Assembly (NCBI GenBank): GCA_951812925.1
Contig: OX638370.1
Location: forward strand, 36,149,948 to 36,213,947
Direction: 5' to 3'
Length of the DNA: 64,000 nucleotides
From: Calliopum simillimum
Lineage: Eukaryota; Arthropoda; Insecta; Diptera; Lauxaniidae
Shown: positions 1 to 11,739 of the stretch, in pieces
Layout: each line of letters opens with the position of its first letter
How positions within the stretch are numbered: the stretch's first letter is position 1
The notes under the pieces: model-generated
Seen by the model: the letters and a program-made list of their open reading frames with translations, nothing else
What the model was told of the DNA's origin: nothing
Database searches by the model: none
Translations under genes and position numbers: made by a program

Positions 1-1352
1 TGCATAGATTTACGCTGATTTAACACAAACACCAAAAACAACAGCGGAACAAATTAAAGAAATGTCAAAGCATGAAATGACATAAGCAAAGGGATATTTT
101 CATCATAAAATTCCTGAACTGTTTTGGGAAATTTTTAGTAAATTATCTTATTACGCATTTTTTTGCATCAAATCAAATTTTGTACGTTTTTTTAATGATT
201 TAACTGCTTGAACTTGATTTATGTGTAAAGAAAAGGCTAATAAGTTGAGTTCTTACCTTAAAATCCAATAAATTAAATAGTGTAATTAGTTTGGAAAATT
301 TTGCGACACACTTTTATTCATAAAATTGTAATAGATCACTGATAGAGTTACCAGAATATAAAAATAAACAATGCTAGCTGGTTCTCGATTCCCAAATATC
401 TTGGACGACAGTCATATGAATAATTCTGCCCGCTCAAGATGCAGAATTTTGATCTAAGCTCAAAAAATTTTGAACTGTTCTTGTTTACTATTAACAGGAA
501 AAATGCAGAATTTTTCTCAATAATGAGATGTTGGCTACACTGTTGCTTACTTTCTAGACTCTTTCGTTTTAAAATTTACAAGTAATTCTAAGCCTTCAAC
601 AACAGATATTGAGACGTTATGTTTCTGTTTTAATTAGTTTACATATATTGCGTTTAAAAACAAAATTATAATAAAATTTTTTCCTGCAGTTGGCAGCAGT
701 TGAATGCAGAGTTCTTTGCACTTTCGAATTTTACTTCTTGAGGTTTTTATAATTGCTTAGGCCTAGTTTACATAGCCATTCATAATCAAAATAACCATAT
801 GTTTGGTGATTATTTTAATCATGAAATGAGCCAATGATGCCACTTCACAAAATCAAACAGAGTTGTGTTGTAAAATATTTCGCAAAAACAGAGCTGTGTT
901 GTAAAATGTTTCACAGATTGTTCCTTTTGGGAGTGAAATAATACAGTTTTCGTGAAGAAATCTACGAGATGGATGAAATAAGTGGCTAATAGCAATCTTT
1001 GAATCAAAAGTCAGCGGCTAAAGTATACCCCACTTCAAAATTACAAAAGGGGGACTCATTCAACCCTCGGAAAGCTCCACATTTCGTACTTTTCCCCATA
1101 AATTAGATTGTGTAAAAGAGTGTAAAACTGATTCATAATTAAAAATTGTTTTAAAACTTGCTGAGTTCTTTATGTTTGTGACATGAGCTGCGGAAAAGTA
1201 CCAAGTGCGGAATATAAACAAGCGTCATTCCACAAGTAAAATTAAGGATATTCCTTTTATCGTGTGAACGCCCTGAGAACCTTGTACACTCGTAATAGTT
1301 GTCAAAACCAAAACGAACTTTGACAATTTTACGAAGTTTTTGAAGAATACAG
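1..1352. other. Intergenic AT-rich DNA upstream of Dek
   Basis: No coding frame with recognisable protein features is present on either strand. The only structure I see is a weak hairpin around 1262-1345 with CTCGTAATAGTTGTCAAA facing TTTGACAATTTTACGA. It resembles the hairpins at 1754-1893 and 2873-2990. Confidence 0.5.
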
Positions 1353-1669
1353 GCCTGTTCTGAAATCCGTGTGATTTCAATTACTTTTCATTTAGGAGGC
1401 TTTTTGATGAAAATGGTGACTCAGACGATAAAAAGTATGGGAATCTTTTTTTGTGGAGAATTACGGGTTCAACATATAATATTGATTTGTATGTACGAAA
1501 AAGTAACCGTTTCGGAAATATTCGTTAAAGTTGAATTTTTCGACTTTGCGGTTTTTCAAGAATTTTTCTTATACGTGTCTGATACTTTTTATCGTGTGAC
1601 TCACCATTTTCATCACAAATCTTTTGAAATGAAAAGTAATTGAAACCACACGGATTACGGAATAGGCCT
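1353..1669. mobile_element. Palindromic MITE-like hairpin element
   Basis: The ends are inverted copies. AGGCCTGTTCTGAAATCCG near 1352 is matched by CGGATTACGGAATAGGCCT near 1650-1668. The adjoining AATTACTTTTCAT is matched by ATGAAAAGTAATT. Further in, ATGAAAATGGTGACTCAGA faces a diverged complement around 1595-1618, so almost the whole 317 bp folds back on itself. An open frame of about 90 codons inside is a by-product of the palindrome and has no recognisable domain. No target duplication was established. Confidence 0.6.
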
Positions 1670-1753
1670 GATATACTCGTTTTAAGGAATACCCGAATTA
1701 TTTATCATTTTGATAGTTTTATTCACATATCTTTTACAATTTTTTTAATTAGG

Positions 1754-1893
1754 CAAATGCGCAATTTTTTTCAATTAAGGAACTTCACAAAAACCTCATA
1801 ACTCGTAAGACTGTCAAAGTTCATATTGATTTTAACAGCTCTTGTGAATTTACGAGGTATTTACACGTTTTATGGAATAGCAATTGCGCACTT
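1754..1893. repeat. Short hairpin repeat (CTCGTAA family)
   Basis: AAATGCGCAATTTTTTT on the left faces GCAATTGCGCACTTTC on the right. Between them, CTCGTAAGACTGTCAAAG faces a diverged complement ending in TTTACGAGG. The core matches the hairpin at 2873-2990, so this is a small inverted-repeat family around Dek exon 1. Confidence 0.45.
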
Positions 1894-2107
1894 TCTTAAT
1901 GAAAAAATTGTAAAAGATTTACGTGGATAAGAAAAATATCCCTACCAGCACTAAAATTTCCCTATAACGGCGACAGGTATATTTGTCAGTTCATTTTTAA
2001 TTTCAGCGAAGTGGAAGTGTTAAAGTGAAGCGAAGTCAAGTTGAACTGCACACAACTCTGGACAAAAATACAAGAAAAAAATATTTCATCGAGTTTTTTC
2101 CATAAGC

Positions 2108-5100
2108 ATGTCGACTGACGGTGAAAAAGATAAAACCATTGAAAATATGGTATGTAAATTAGAAAAAAGTATTGCAAAAGTTTCACCAAGTGATGCTGCA
2201 TTGCGGTGATATGAAATTCAATCAAGTTTTCAAGTGTTTGATAGTGAAAATGAAAAATTAAAAATTTCGAGCGCGTCACACATTCAGTGAATTTTTCGCT
2301 TTTTCTGCTTTGCTGTACTGTGTATAAACATGGCGTCGGTTCATTTTCTCACGATTTCCATTTGAAATTCGTTTTTCGTCATTTTTGCTTTGCACGAGCG
2401 AATTCATTTGCAATTTCTTGCGTCGTTGCTTTCGTTTCCTATGGATGATTGCGAATGCGCGCTTAAAGAATAAAAGAAGAAAAACAATGTTACGGCGAAT
2501 TTGCGGCCTCTAGTGCAGAGTTGATGAAAAAGTATTTTAGTATGGATGGGAAATTGTGAAATTTGACCGGCTAGTTCTGATAACAAATAAATAAATAAAA
2601 TTGGAAATGCCATAAGAAAATTGGACACACTTTCTCTTCCCCATTTTTCTTGGTCAATATCACAAAAGATGCACCAATAATGTGCTTTAATGAATTTTAA
2701 ATAAAATGCCAACTTCTTTGGACGCGTATATACAATTGTGTTAATTTTTAAATTGCGATAACTCGAGAACGGTGAGTCGTTCGATAAGAAGTGCAAGGAT
2801 CCTTTTATGGAAAATCAGATACCTACTTTATAAATAATTTTCTTTACTTGTAGAAAAAATTTACCTTTAAATAGTGAGGAGATTCCTGAAAACATGTAAA
2901 AGCCTCGTAAACTCGTAAAACTGTCAAATTTCGAATTGATTTTGACAACATTTACGACGCTTTTACAAGTTTTCAGGAATCCCCTCATTAATTCAATAAA
3001 AATCGATTTTTTGACGTTTTTTGCCGCTTAACTGCCATACCTAAATTGGAGCGTCAGGTGTTGCGTTATTTAACGTTACACAAAAGCGCCATACCGAAAT
3101 AAAGAGCGTTGCGTTAAAGTCATTTGTTTGTCAAAATCATATTGTTGTTTTTTTTTTTACTTTTCTGCAGCTAACTTCACTTCATAACGCTTTGTCAAAA
3201 TTGGAAATTCGAATAGCTCAGCGTTGAGCGTTGGCAATTTCGGTATGCGCCATACAAATTGTATGTACATGAGAAAATTTTGACAGTAAAATAACGCTGA
3301 CGCTCCAATTTAGGTATGGCAGTAAGAGGTTTTTATTGAATAACCCGTAAATTGTAATTTTACATAAAATGGAAATTAAAGAGAGTGTTTTTCTCCATTA
3401 AAGAGATTCTACAGATTTTATCAATTGATTCACCGCAGTTTCAAAACTAACGCGTCAAAAGAATCAACTAATAATAGCTGTTTTTGTGGACACTATGTGA
3501 GCTTGTCTAAAGCACATTTATTTATCTAGGTTAAGTTAAGCACATTTGTTGTTGATTTCCCATACGTTTGTTAGATTGTGCTTACACAAGACCAGAAAAA
3601 ATTCACATAAAAGCAGCTAATTCTAAAAATCCATGATATAAACTATAATGGAAAATTTTGAGTTAAGTACACTTTTATCATCACCAAAATTGTTTGCCTT
3701 ATTTTTTCATTAACGTTTTAGTTCTAAGAAAAAATATCAAAAAAAGTCGCTCGAATTCATGCAGTTATAGGCGAGGAGCCAGCAATACTAAAAGTGCCGT
3801 CATCGCGGATTCTAAAATTTTTAATGCAAAATGGTAGTTTACACTAAGACGAATAAGAAAAGCTTGGTCAGCATGGTTGTAGCCTGGCAGAAATATTTTT
3901 AAATGGTTTTTGAATTATTAAATTTTCGGAATGTTTCGCCGTCATCGCGGATTTTGATCAATCTTAATTTTAATCGATGGTAAATTTCATAACCATTCAG
4001 AAAATATCCGGCCGACCAAATTTTTTTTTCCGAAAATGACCGGCACACCTATTTTAATGGTGCGACAGTGGGTACTTCTGGCAGTTTCTAAGCTCGCATA
4101 CCAAGATATTTTTAAATTTGACATTAAAACAAGTAAATTAAAAAAAAAAAAAAAACAAATTTCCGTTATAACAGAGAAATTGTACCCACCATTAAAATAG
4201 GTCTGCCGGTCATTTTCGGCAAAAAAAATTTGGTCGGCCGGATTTTTTCTGAATGGTTATTAAATTTACCATCGATTAAAATTAAGATTGATCAAAATCC
4301 GCGATGACGGCAAAACATTCCGAAAATTTAATAATTCAAAAACCATTTCAAAATATTTCTGCCAGGCTACAACCATGCTGACCAAGCTTTTCTTATTCGT
4401 CTTAGTGTAAACTACCATTTTGCATTAAAAATTTCAGAATCCGCGATGACGGCACTTTTAGTATTGCCGGCTCCCGGACTATTATGGAGATATAGCCATC
4501 GGAAGATAAATTAACATTTATTTTAAACAAGTAAAAATTTTCGAAAACTAACTAAAAACTTTTGTACATTGACTTTATAGCTTGTTAAAAAAGCATTCAT
4601 ATGACATTAATATTTTTGAAATCCGACTTATGCTGGTTTTTCTAAAAGCTACATCCGAATCTTCGGATGAGTGTATCTCCGAATGCATGAAGACACGAGC
4701 GACATGTGTAATTAATTCTGAAAACCCTATTAGCCTAATAGCGTGTTTCCATCGGAGATTTAAAATGAGATTAAGGCGCAACTGCTAAACTCGTTATAAA
4801 ACTCCTAATATGAGTCAAAACTTTTTGGATAAAATAAAAAATGTAAAAGCTACTAGCTAGCTACTTCTGCCTCCCATCCCCAATCCAAAGTTCAGTGTGT
4901 AAAAATGTGCGTTGACCGACAACAAATTCTTTCGAGACACTTGACCATCTGTGCACTTGCAAATTTTGAAGACCTTACATATTTTTAAAAATACGTAACT
5001 TTTAAAGTAACACGACAACACTTGTTGCTCAATTGAAGCGCCGTATACAGTTTGTCATTAATTATAAATCATAGTAAATTTTAACTCATGTTTTAATTTT

Positions 5101-8100
5101 ATCCTTAGGAAGTTGATAAGAAAACAGAAGAAAGCAGCGATGCAGCTGGGGATTTAAAATCCGCAGCAGAGGAATCTACAGAAAAAGTAAAATCTACTTC
5201 AAGCGACGCAGCGGGGGATGCTGCTGTCACCGGCAGTGACAACGGCGAAATAGCCGACGCCGCAGTCGTGGCTGGAAAAGATAAAGAAGACGCTGGTGGT
5301 GATGATGGTGATAAAAAAGCAAAAAAAGCAGACGTAGATGCAGGTAAAAAAAGTACAGCATAAAGAATTAAGAATGAACTACGGAAAAATATGTATGGAA
5401 AAATGTTGAATTCGCCGTAAAATTTAGTCTTTTTGTGATAACATTCGATAGGTTATTCGTTTCTCTGTGGTAGAAAGAACACACAAAACAAAAAGAAAAG
5501 AAGGCGCGCGAATGAATAACAGCAAGCGCTTTAGCCGGCAAATAATGAAGTGTGTCAATGGCGCAGTCAACTAATGAGTTGATGTTTTTTTCACATTGCC
5601 GGCAAGCGTATGTTTGTTACTGTGCGTTGGTTCAATTCTCAACAGAGATCACCCATGTACTTAGAAAAAAATGCTGTTGTTAATTTTCCGGATGTTAAAA
5701 ATCCCCTTGGACTTTGTTCATACTGAACCCTGAACAATATGGTTTTGTGTAGTAATATCCAAGGTATAGTAAAATCAATACCTCAAATATTTCATAGTTT
5801 AGCTGCCTCCCACATAGGCGTTAAACTTCCCAAGCGTGAGGACAAAAAAAAATTTATTTTAATTTTTTTTTTTTCAAATGTTTTTTTTTTTTTTTTAAAT
5901 TTGTTTTTTTTTTTTAATTTGTTTTTTTTTTTTTTTTTAAATTAAACTAAAGTGGAAAGATCGGACTGTCTTATTCGTCGAATCTAACATTAAAATTAAG
6001 TTTTGTGTGTTCGCCTTTTATAATCTTGAAAAGCCCTTTACGATTTTGATAAAATATTCACAGAATGTTAGTACAGATCAGAGAGACGTTAAAAATAAGA
6101 AAAATGAATGGTGCCACGCCCAGAAAAAACGAATTCGACTTATCTCTCAAAATATTCGACAAATGAGGATAGGGTTTGGTACACCGTGATAACAATAGGC
6201 GGTGTCACGCCTCCAAAATGACCATTGATGAGGTATGACCAATCCATCTCCACTTCCGAAGCTTGATCTCGTTTGCTATGTGTCTCTTATTGCATTTTTG
6301 GTGTAGTTCGGCGTTGTAGATTCAAAAAAGTTATTTTGGATAATTCTAGCTGATCGCGTATTTGTATTTTACGAGAAGGAATAAACAAAAGCAAGAAGTC
6401 ATTTTTCATCCAAATTTTGATGTTGAATCTGAATTGGTCTATTTCGTATGGTTTTTGAGGTATCCGTAAAAAAGCTAAAAAAAAACCGTTTTTGCTATTT
6501 TTTTAAACTACATACATAACTAGAAAACGCAACGTTCATAGGATAAAGTAATTGAAAAGCTCTTATATATTTCTTTAAAACCTAATGCAATTTTTGTCGA
6601 TATCTTTATTTGGCTCGGAGATATCCTAACCTCAAAAGTGCAAAAAAAACCGGTTTTTTTCATTATTTCAGTCTACGATATTTCGGAGAAAAATAAAGGT
6701 ATCGACATAATTTGAATTAGGTTTAAAAGAAATATTAAATCTTTCAATTACTTTATCAAATTTTACGGGTGAAGGGTATGATGTCTAGTTATATTGCTTC
6801 AAAATTTGCAAAAATGGTCTCTTTTGCTTTTTTAGGTTAAGATATCTCAAAAACCAAATGAAATAAGAGCAATTCAGAAGCCGGATTTGAATTCAGATTC
6901 GCAAAACACATCGAAAATCACTATTTTTACTTTTGTTAGTTGCTTTTCGTCTTAATATACGTAAAAATAAATTTTTTTAGTAAAAAGTTCCAAAAATTTT
7001 TTAAAAAATACGCGATCAGCTACAATTTCCAAAATACCATTTTTGAATCACAAACAGACGGGAAACTAACTGCATACTCAGTTTTTTTTAGTTAATTTTT
7101 GTCAAACCTTTTATTTTATGCCGAAACTGTACGAAGACCATTTAATAACCGAAATTCGACTCGGAAAATCGATTAGCTCGCTAACCGGTTTCAAAGAAAA
7201 CTTTTTGAACCTCAGTGAATAAAAAACATAGAGTGCAAGGACGTTTGGGTTAAACAGGAGTTCAAACGAGCCGTGCAGTGTTTGAGGCTATATCAATTAT
7301 TTTTAAAATTTTTAAACGATAGAATAAAACCAACTGACTTTCAAGCGGTCTAATACGGTTTGATAGTGCTGACTGCACTGAAAGTGAGTTTTCACTCCCA
7401 GACTGTGGCGTGCCGTGGTGTTTTCAGCAGGATACTCAACATTTATTTCTTATTTAAATATAAAACTTAATAGAAGAACAATATAAAAAGTTATAGAATT
7501 TCAAACTCAAGCGATCTATTAGATGGTGACTTAGTTTTGGCCCTATGCATTACTTCTAGTTACTTTATTTAGAATGCATAAAAATTTACTAAAAAAAAAA
7601 AGTTAAATAAAAACCCAAAAAAAAAAAAATTACCTTGGCAGTGGTAGGATTCGAACCTATGGCGTCAAGAGTGGAAAGCAGATGCATTCACTATTGAGTT
7701 ATACATATCAATAGTTGATAGATTGATGTTCTTTCGCGCTTGTTCAATAACGCAGTGAACAGAATGACAGCTGCGCTACTTATCAATTCCTGGTAAGATT
7801 TCTGTGGAGCACCAAAATTTGTTTTTTTTTTTTATGGGTCTAACAAGAAGACTGACTGCTTTGTAGGAAAAAGTTATTGCGATAAGGAGGATTATAAATG
7901 TTAAACTTTTTTGTGAGTTTTATTCGCCATAGTTTGCTAAGCTAGTAGCGATAAAGGTTTTGAAAAAACAAAAATGACCAAAAATTTACATTTCATTCAA
8001 TAAAGATTACATACTTATTAAGAACACTATTTCTTCTCTAAAGATTCTAAATCAAACGATAAGAAAACAGATGAAAAAGATAAAAAAACTGAGGAAAAAC

Positions 8101-11100
8101 CTAAAAAATCAAAGAAAACTGAAGAAACCCCTGCTGCCGATGATGAGGATGACATTGATGATGATGACGATGATGATGAAAAGGAGGCTGACAAAAAAAC
8201 TGATGCAACTGATGGTGATGAAAAGAAGACTGATAAGAAGGAAAAAAATGGTAGCGTTGCTGATAAAACTAAAAAAACAAAAGCCGCTGATGATAATGAC
8301 GATGAAAAGAACGCCGAGGATAAAGAAGAGGATGACGAAAATGTAGTTGCATTAGCGGAAATAGATAGAATCAATGAGAACATTAATAAAACCCGCGTAG
8401 ATGGCTTACAAACATTGCATGCAGTAAGTTAAATTGATATAGTAATTAATAAGCTATTCCACTAAAAACGATACTACCTATGCTTAATTTGTTTCATTAA
8501 TCCTCTTCGTTTAGATTTGCTTTGGTTCACAAGGTAAAAACAATGTTGTAAAGAAAAATTTACGTTCCTTCGCCGGGTTCGAGTTTGAAAAAGATTCATC
8601 CGAATATAAAAAGAAATTTGAGGCAATCAAAAAAACTGACACAAAATCTTTGAAGGGTATTTGCGATATACTATCGTTGGATCGCAAAGGTGCGTCTCAG
8701 CATTTAATGTTCAAATGATTATAACTCTTTAACGTCCGATTGTTGTCAATTTTTGTAGGTACCAAGGAAGAAATTTCTAATCGTGTACTCAAGTTCTTAA
8801 TGGAACCAGATGAGACATTGTGCGTTGAGCCAGCTGAAGATGAGGAAGAAGAAATTGAAGAGGAAGAAGAAGTTGAAAAGGAAAAAGAAGAGGAGGATGA
8901 AGAAGAAAGTGCTGAAGATGATAAACGCAAGAGAAAGCCGCCAGCAGGTCGTGGATCCGCACGAAATCCATCGAGTGGACGTCCAAGAAGGTCCACTGCA
9001 GGCAAAAGTAAAATAATTTATATGCATACATAATGTTATTATAAATTAAACACTTTCTGTGAATTTTTAGAAATGTCTGCTTATGTGGATTTCTCCAGCT
9101 CTGATGAAACTGAACGTAAGCCAGTACCGGCTAAGCGTAAACGCAATGATGACTCTGAATCTGGCTCAGATGTAAGTTTTCAAAAAGTATTTCGAGCAAA
9201 TAGTTTAAGCATGCACTTTTAAGTTATATAATTAGCCTAGCCTTCTTTGCCCGCTTCGTTAGGCATGTTTGTTTTGTTTTTTGATTCCCCATAACTTAGA
9301 AAAAATACTTTAATAAAAGTGTTAATTTACGCCACTGCCACGTCGCCAATAAAAATTTAGGTATTATGCGAAAGCTAATTTAATTTCAAACTATCTTAAA
9401 AATTCCCAATAGCATAGCTAGGGTGTCCCAGGAAACCATCAATTAAGGCTTGTTGATGTTTTTCCTCTAGTACATCTAAATATTCTTCGTTTTGACTATG
9501 GAACTATCAATTAAGGCTTGTTGATAGTTGGCCATAGATGTTTTCCCTCTAGTGAATCTATTTATTCTTCGTTTTGACTATGAAGCCTTCGGGAATCTTC
9601 GGGTGTTTCAGGAAACCATCAATTGAAGTTTGTTTATAGTTCGCTATCAATTTTTTTCCTCTCGTATACTTAGATACCTAGCGTACCTAGATATTCTTCG
9701 TTTTGACTGAAGCCTTCGGGTGGTCTTCGGAAACCTTCGTTTATAGCATAAAAACATTCCCATACCTGAGATACACTCATTTCCAAATTTTCAGCTCAAC
9801 TAGCCGAGTAGTTTCTGAGTGATAATGCTTCAGACAAACAGACAGACACACAGTAATTTTTATATACATTTATAGATAACTTAAATCTTCTAATGTTGAA
9901 ATCTATTTAATTTAAATTTAAGTATAATCCATCTGGTGGAAACTCCGATTCTGAGGGTGGGCGCGCACGTAAACTAGCAGCACGTGGTGCAAGCGGTGGA
10001 CGTGGTAGACCTGCGCGAAAAGCTCGAAGAAGAAATTCCGATTCTGAAGAAGAAGAATCAGAGGTATCTGATGCCGAAAGTGATGTTGTATGTTTTTTGA
10101 TTTTGCATACGACTTATTTTTTACATGAAACAAATTTTTCCCCAATGCTAAGGTTCCAAAACGTAAAGGGCGCTCAGCAGCGGGTAAACGTGGACGCCCA
10201 GCTGTCGGTGCTAGTAAGCAAAAAGGTCGCGGACGCGGCTCAACTGCATCACGAAAACGTAAGGATTCTGAAAGTGAAGATGAAGAAGTTTCCGAAGAGG
10301 ATGAAGAAGAAGAAATGTCAGATTTGGGTACTGATCAAAGTGAGGTGTGTATTAAATTATTTAGTTATAATAAACAAAAACTAGAATCCACTAAAAACTT
10401 AAATTTTCTCTTTATAGGATGATGATAAGAAGAATAAAAAGAAGGAAATCAAGAAACCACCAACACCTGCGAAAAATAGTAAAGCCAATAACAAGGCTAA
10501 AGCTCCAACTAAACGTAAGTTTTTGAATTTATGTTTAAAAATATGATTATCATATTAACTTATTTGTTGTTAAAGCCGCGGGAAGACCGAAAAAATCAAA
10601 AAAGGAATCATCAGATGAAGATGCCGATGATAAAGATGAATCCGAAGATGAACCTTTAACTAAAAAAGGAAAGTCATCTTTCCCTACGGTAATTTGAAAC
10701 TTGTTTTTGTTGTTTTTTTATAACTTTTTAATGAATTTTTTCCGATTCCTTAGGATGATCAAATCCGCAACTATGTTAAGGAAATTTTAGATAAAGCTAA
10801 TCTCGAAGAGATTACAATGAAGACAGTGTGCAAACAAGTCTATGCAAAATATCCAGATTTTGATTTAACGGATAAAAAAGATTTCATTAAAGCAACAGTT
10901 AAAGCTGTAAGTATTTTATACGCAGGGGTCTTGTCAAAAGCGTTCGCTTAGTTGGAAAAACCATATGAATCAATATTGATTTGTAATATCCCAAGGGGAA
11001 AAAATATTAAGCGCTTTTTAAAGAACCCCTTCAATACAGCTTAACGCTATAGAAATTTAGTAGCGACATATTTCAGTAGTATTTGTGAAAAAGAGAGGGA

Positions 11101-11739
11101 GAGAAGGGGACCAAAATATATAAATAAAACAAAAATGTGTTTAATATACAAATTCTATACACAAGTTTGTTAATGGATTCGAGGTCGATTCCCACCGCGG
11201 GCAAAATTATTTTTTTATATTCAGGCCTATTACGAATTTCGTTAGATCTACGAAAGTGCTATCATTGAATTCAAATCGTTACGAATGTAAATTCGAAATT
11301 CGTAGAGCCAAATCTAGTCGTCGAAAATTGAAAAAAATTAAGTTTCAGATGGAGATAATCCAACTAAATTTCACTCAGACACTAAGGACTAAAAAAGCAA
11401 ACTCTGTCCATAAACGAAAGGGCGTGGCACCTCCCACATAAGAAAAAAATCCAAAATGCTATAAGAAAGCGTTTTTCCTAGGACATGTTAATGTTAAAAT
11501 GAAAGAATGCATATACTGAGCGGAAAAAGAAGCACTTCAGAAAGCTTTCCTTCCCCTTGGGAATAATTGAAAGGCAAAATTTTTAACAATAATCCTCCAC
11601 TGTTAATGTTGATTAATAGTTATGTATTTGTTTTTCTAGTTAATTGCCGCATAAATTCAAAAATACACAAAAAAAAAAAAAACTGCAGATCCGGCAACCT
11701 CATCCAGCAGCAACCCAAACTACTACAAAGTTAAAGTAA
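2108..11739 (+). CDS. Dek: DEK chromatin protein (Dek)
   Basis: Coding exons are 2108-2149, 5109-5343, 8044-8423, 8515-8689, 8759-9007, 9071-9171, 9923-10087, 10153-10344, 10418-10514, 10576-10688, 10754-10906 and 11689-11739. All junctions are GT/AG, phase is continuous, and about 650 aa result. Residues 15-219 are highly charged (Lys/Asp/Glu runs). Residues 220-293 hold the DEK core and SAP-type helix pair (LRSFAGFEF, then SLKGICDILSLDRKG and KEEISNRVLKFLM). An acidic Glu run follows at about 300-325, then basic RGRP/GRKR-like stretches. Residues 584-634 match the DEK C-terminal domain (IRNYVKEILDKANLEEIT ... YPDFDLTDKKDFIK). In the family this is a histone- and DNA-binding chromatin architectural protein. 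Exon 1 and the last exon rest on splice signals and frame only. The exon 2 donor (CAG|GTAAAA) is weak; reading through gives a stop at 5361. Confidence 0.88.
2873..2990. repeat. Hairpin MITE in Dek intron 1
   Basis: TGAGGAGATTCCTGAAAAC is the inverse of the right end GTTTTCAGGAATCCCCTCA, apart from one base. Inside, CTCGTAAAACTGTCAAA faces TTTTGACAACATTTACGA. It is about 118 bp, non-coding, and related to 1754-1893. Confidence 0.6.
3027..3326. mobile_element. 300-bp MITE with about 28-bp terminal inverted repeats (Dek intron 1)
   Basis: The left end ACTGCCATACCTAAATTGGA and the right end TCCAATTTAGGTATGGCAGT are perfect inverted repeats, extended by GCGTCAG/CTGACGC. The interior is non-coding, with a second inverted pair near GCGCCATACCGAAAT and ATTTCGGTATGCGCCAT. 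The flanks (CTTA / AAG) suggest a TA or TTA target duplication but do not settle it. Confidence 0.75.
3775..4475. mobile_element. Foldback element: arms of about 295 bp around a 110-bp loop (Dek intron 1)
   Basis: The left arm (about 3775-4073) reads GGAGCCAGCAATACTAAAAG... and the right arm (about 4183-4475) is its near-perfect complement, ending CTTTTAGTATTGCCGGCTCC. Matching landmarks include GTGCCGTCATCGCGGAT, AGCTTGGTCAGCATGGTTGT and GGCCGACCAAATTTTTT. No coding capacity is visible. Transcribed as Dek pre-mRNA, this would form a hairpin of nearly 300 bp. Confidence 0.85.
5344..6319. other. Dek intron 2, 5' part: low complexity
   Basis: An in-frame stop for unspliced Dek exon 2 lies at 5359-5361. 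Poly-T tracts fill about 5860-5940. GTGCCACGCCC near 6111 belongs to a GC-rich motif spread through the window. Nothing coding is supported. Confidence 0.5.
6320..7052. mobile_element. 730-bp imperfect palindrome in Dek intron 2
   Basis: AGCTGATCGCGTATTT at about 6347 is answered by AAATACGCGATCAGCT at about 7004. Nearer the centre, AATTGAAAAGCTCTTATATA and GTCGATATCTTTATT face AATAAAGGTATCGACA and TTAAATCTTTCAATT. Outer flanks TTCAAAAAAGTTATTTTGGA and TCCAAAATACCATTTTTGAA also pair. The centre is near 6680, arms are diverged, and there is no coding capacity. Confidence 0.7.
7633..7708 (-). ncRNA. tRNA-like Pol III unit or SINE head (Dek intron 2)
   Basis: Read on the minus strand it carries an exact B-box core, GGTTCGAATCC, in a near-complete T arm (ATAGG / CCTAC). 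A diverged A-box-like stretch (TATAACTCAATAGTG) lies about 35 bases upstream. A long T run, the usual Pol III stop, follows a few bases after the 3' end. The acceptor and anticodon stems do not close convincingly. I read it as a tRNA pseudogene or tRNA-derived SINE head, not a working tRNA. Confidence 0.45.
9424..9740. repeat. Diverged tandem repeat in Dek intron 6
   Basis: AAACCATCAATTAAGGCTTG or close variants recur near 9435, 9500 and 9615, each followed by CCTCTAG/CCTCTCG and TATTCTTCGTTTTGACT (near 9480, 9564, 9684). The unit is about 85-120 bp, three units, decayed. A CAGACAGACA-type tract follows at about 9833. Confidence 0.6.
10907..11688. other. Dek intron 11, with a foldback-arm fragment
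   Basis: At about 11340-11480, TTTCACTCAGACACTAAGGA and GGGCGTGGCACCTCCCACAT match the sub-repeats of the large foldback element at 54.5-62 kb. Near 11183 a plus-strand GGTCGATTCCCACC resembles a B box but has no partner A box. Nothing else is recognised. Confidence 0.45.

Noticed and set aside
8027..8383. Long Ser-rich minus-strand frame opposite Dek exon 3
   Set aside because: Antisense shadow of the Lys/Asp-rich Dek exon; no splice or domain support.
11160..11210. GAGGTCGATTCCCACC followed by a T run, like a tRNA 3' half
   Set aside because: No A box or acceptor partner upstream.
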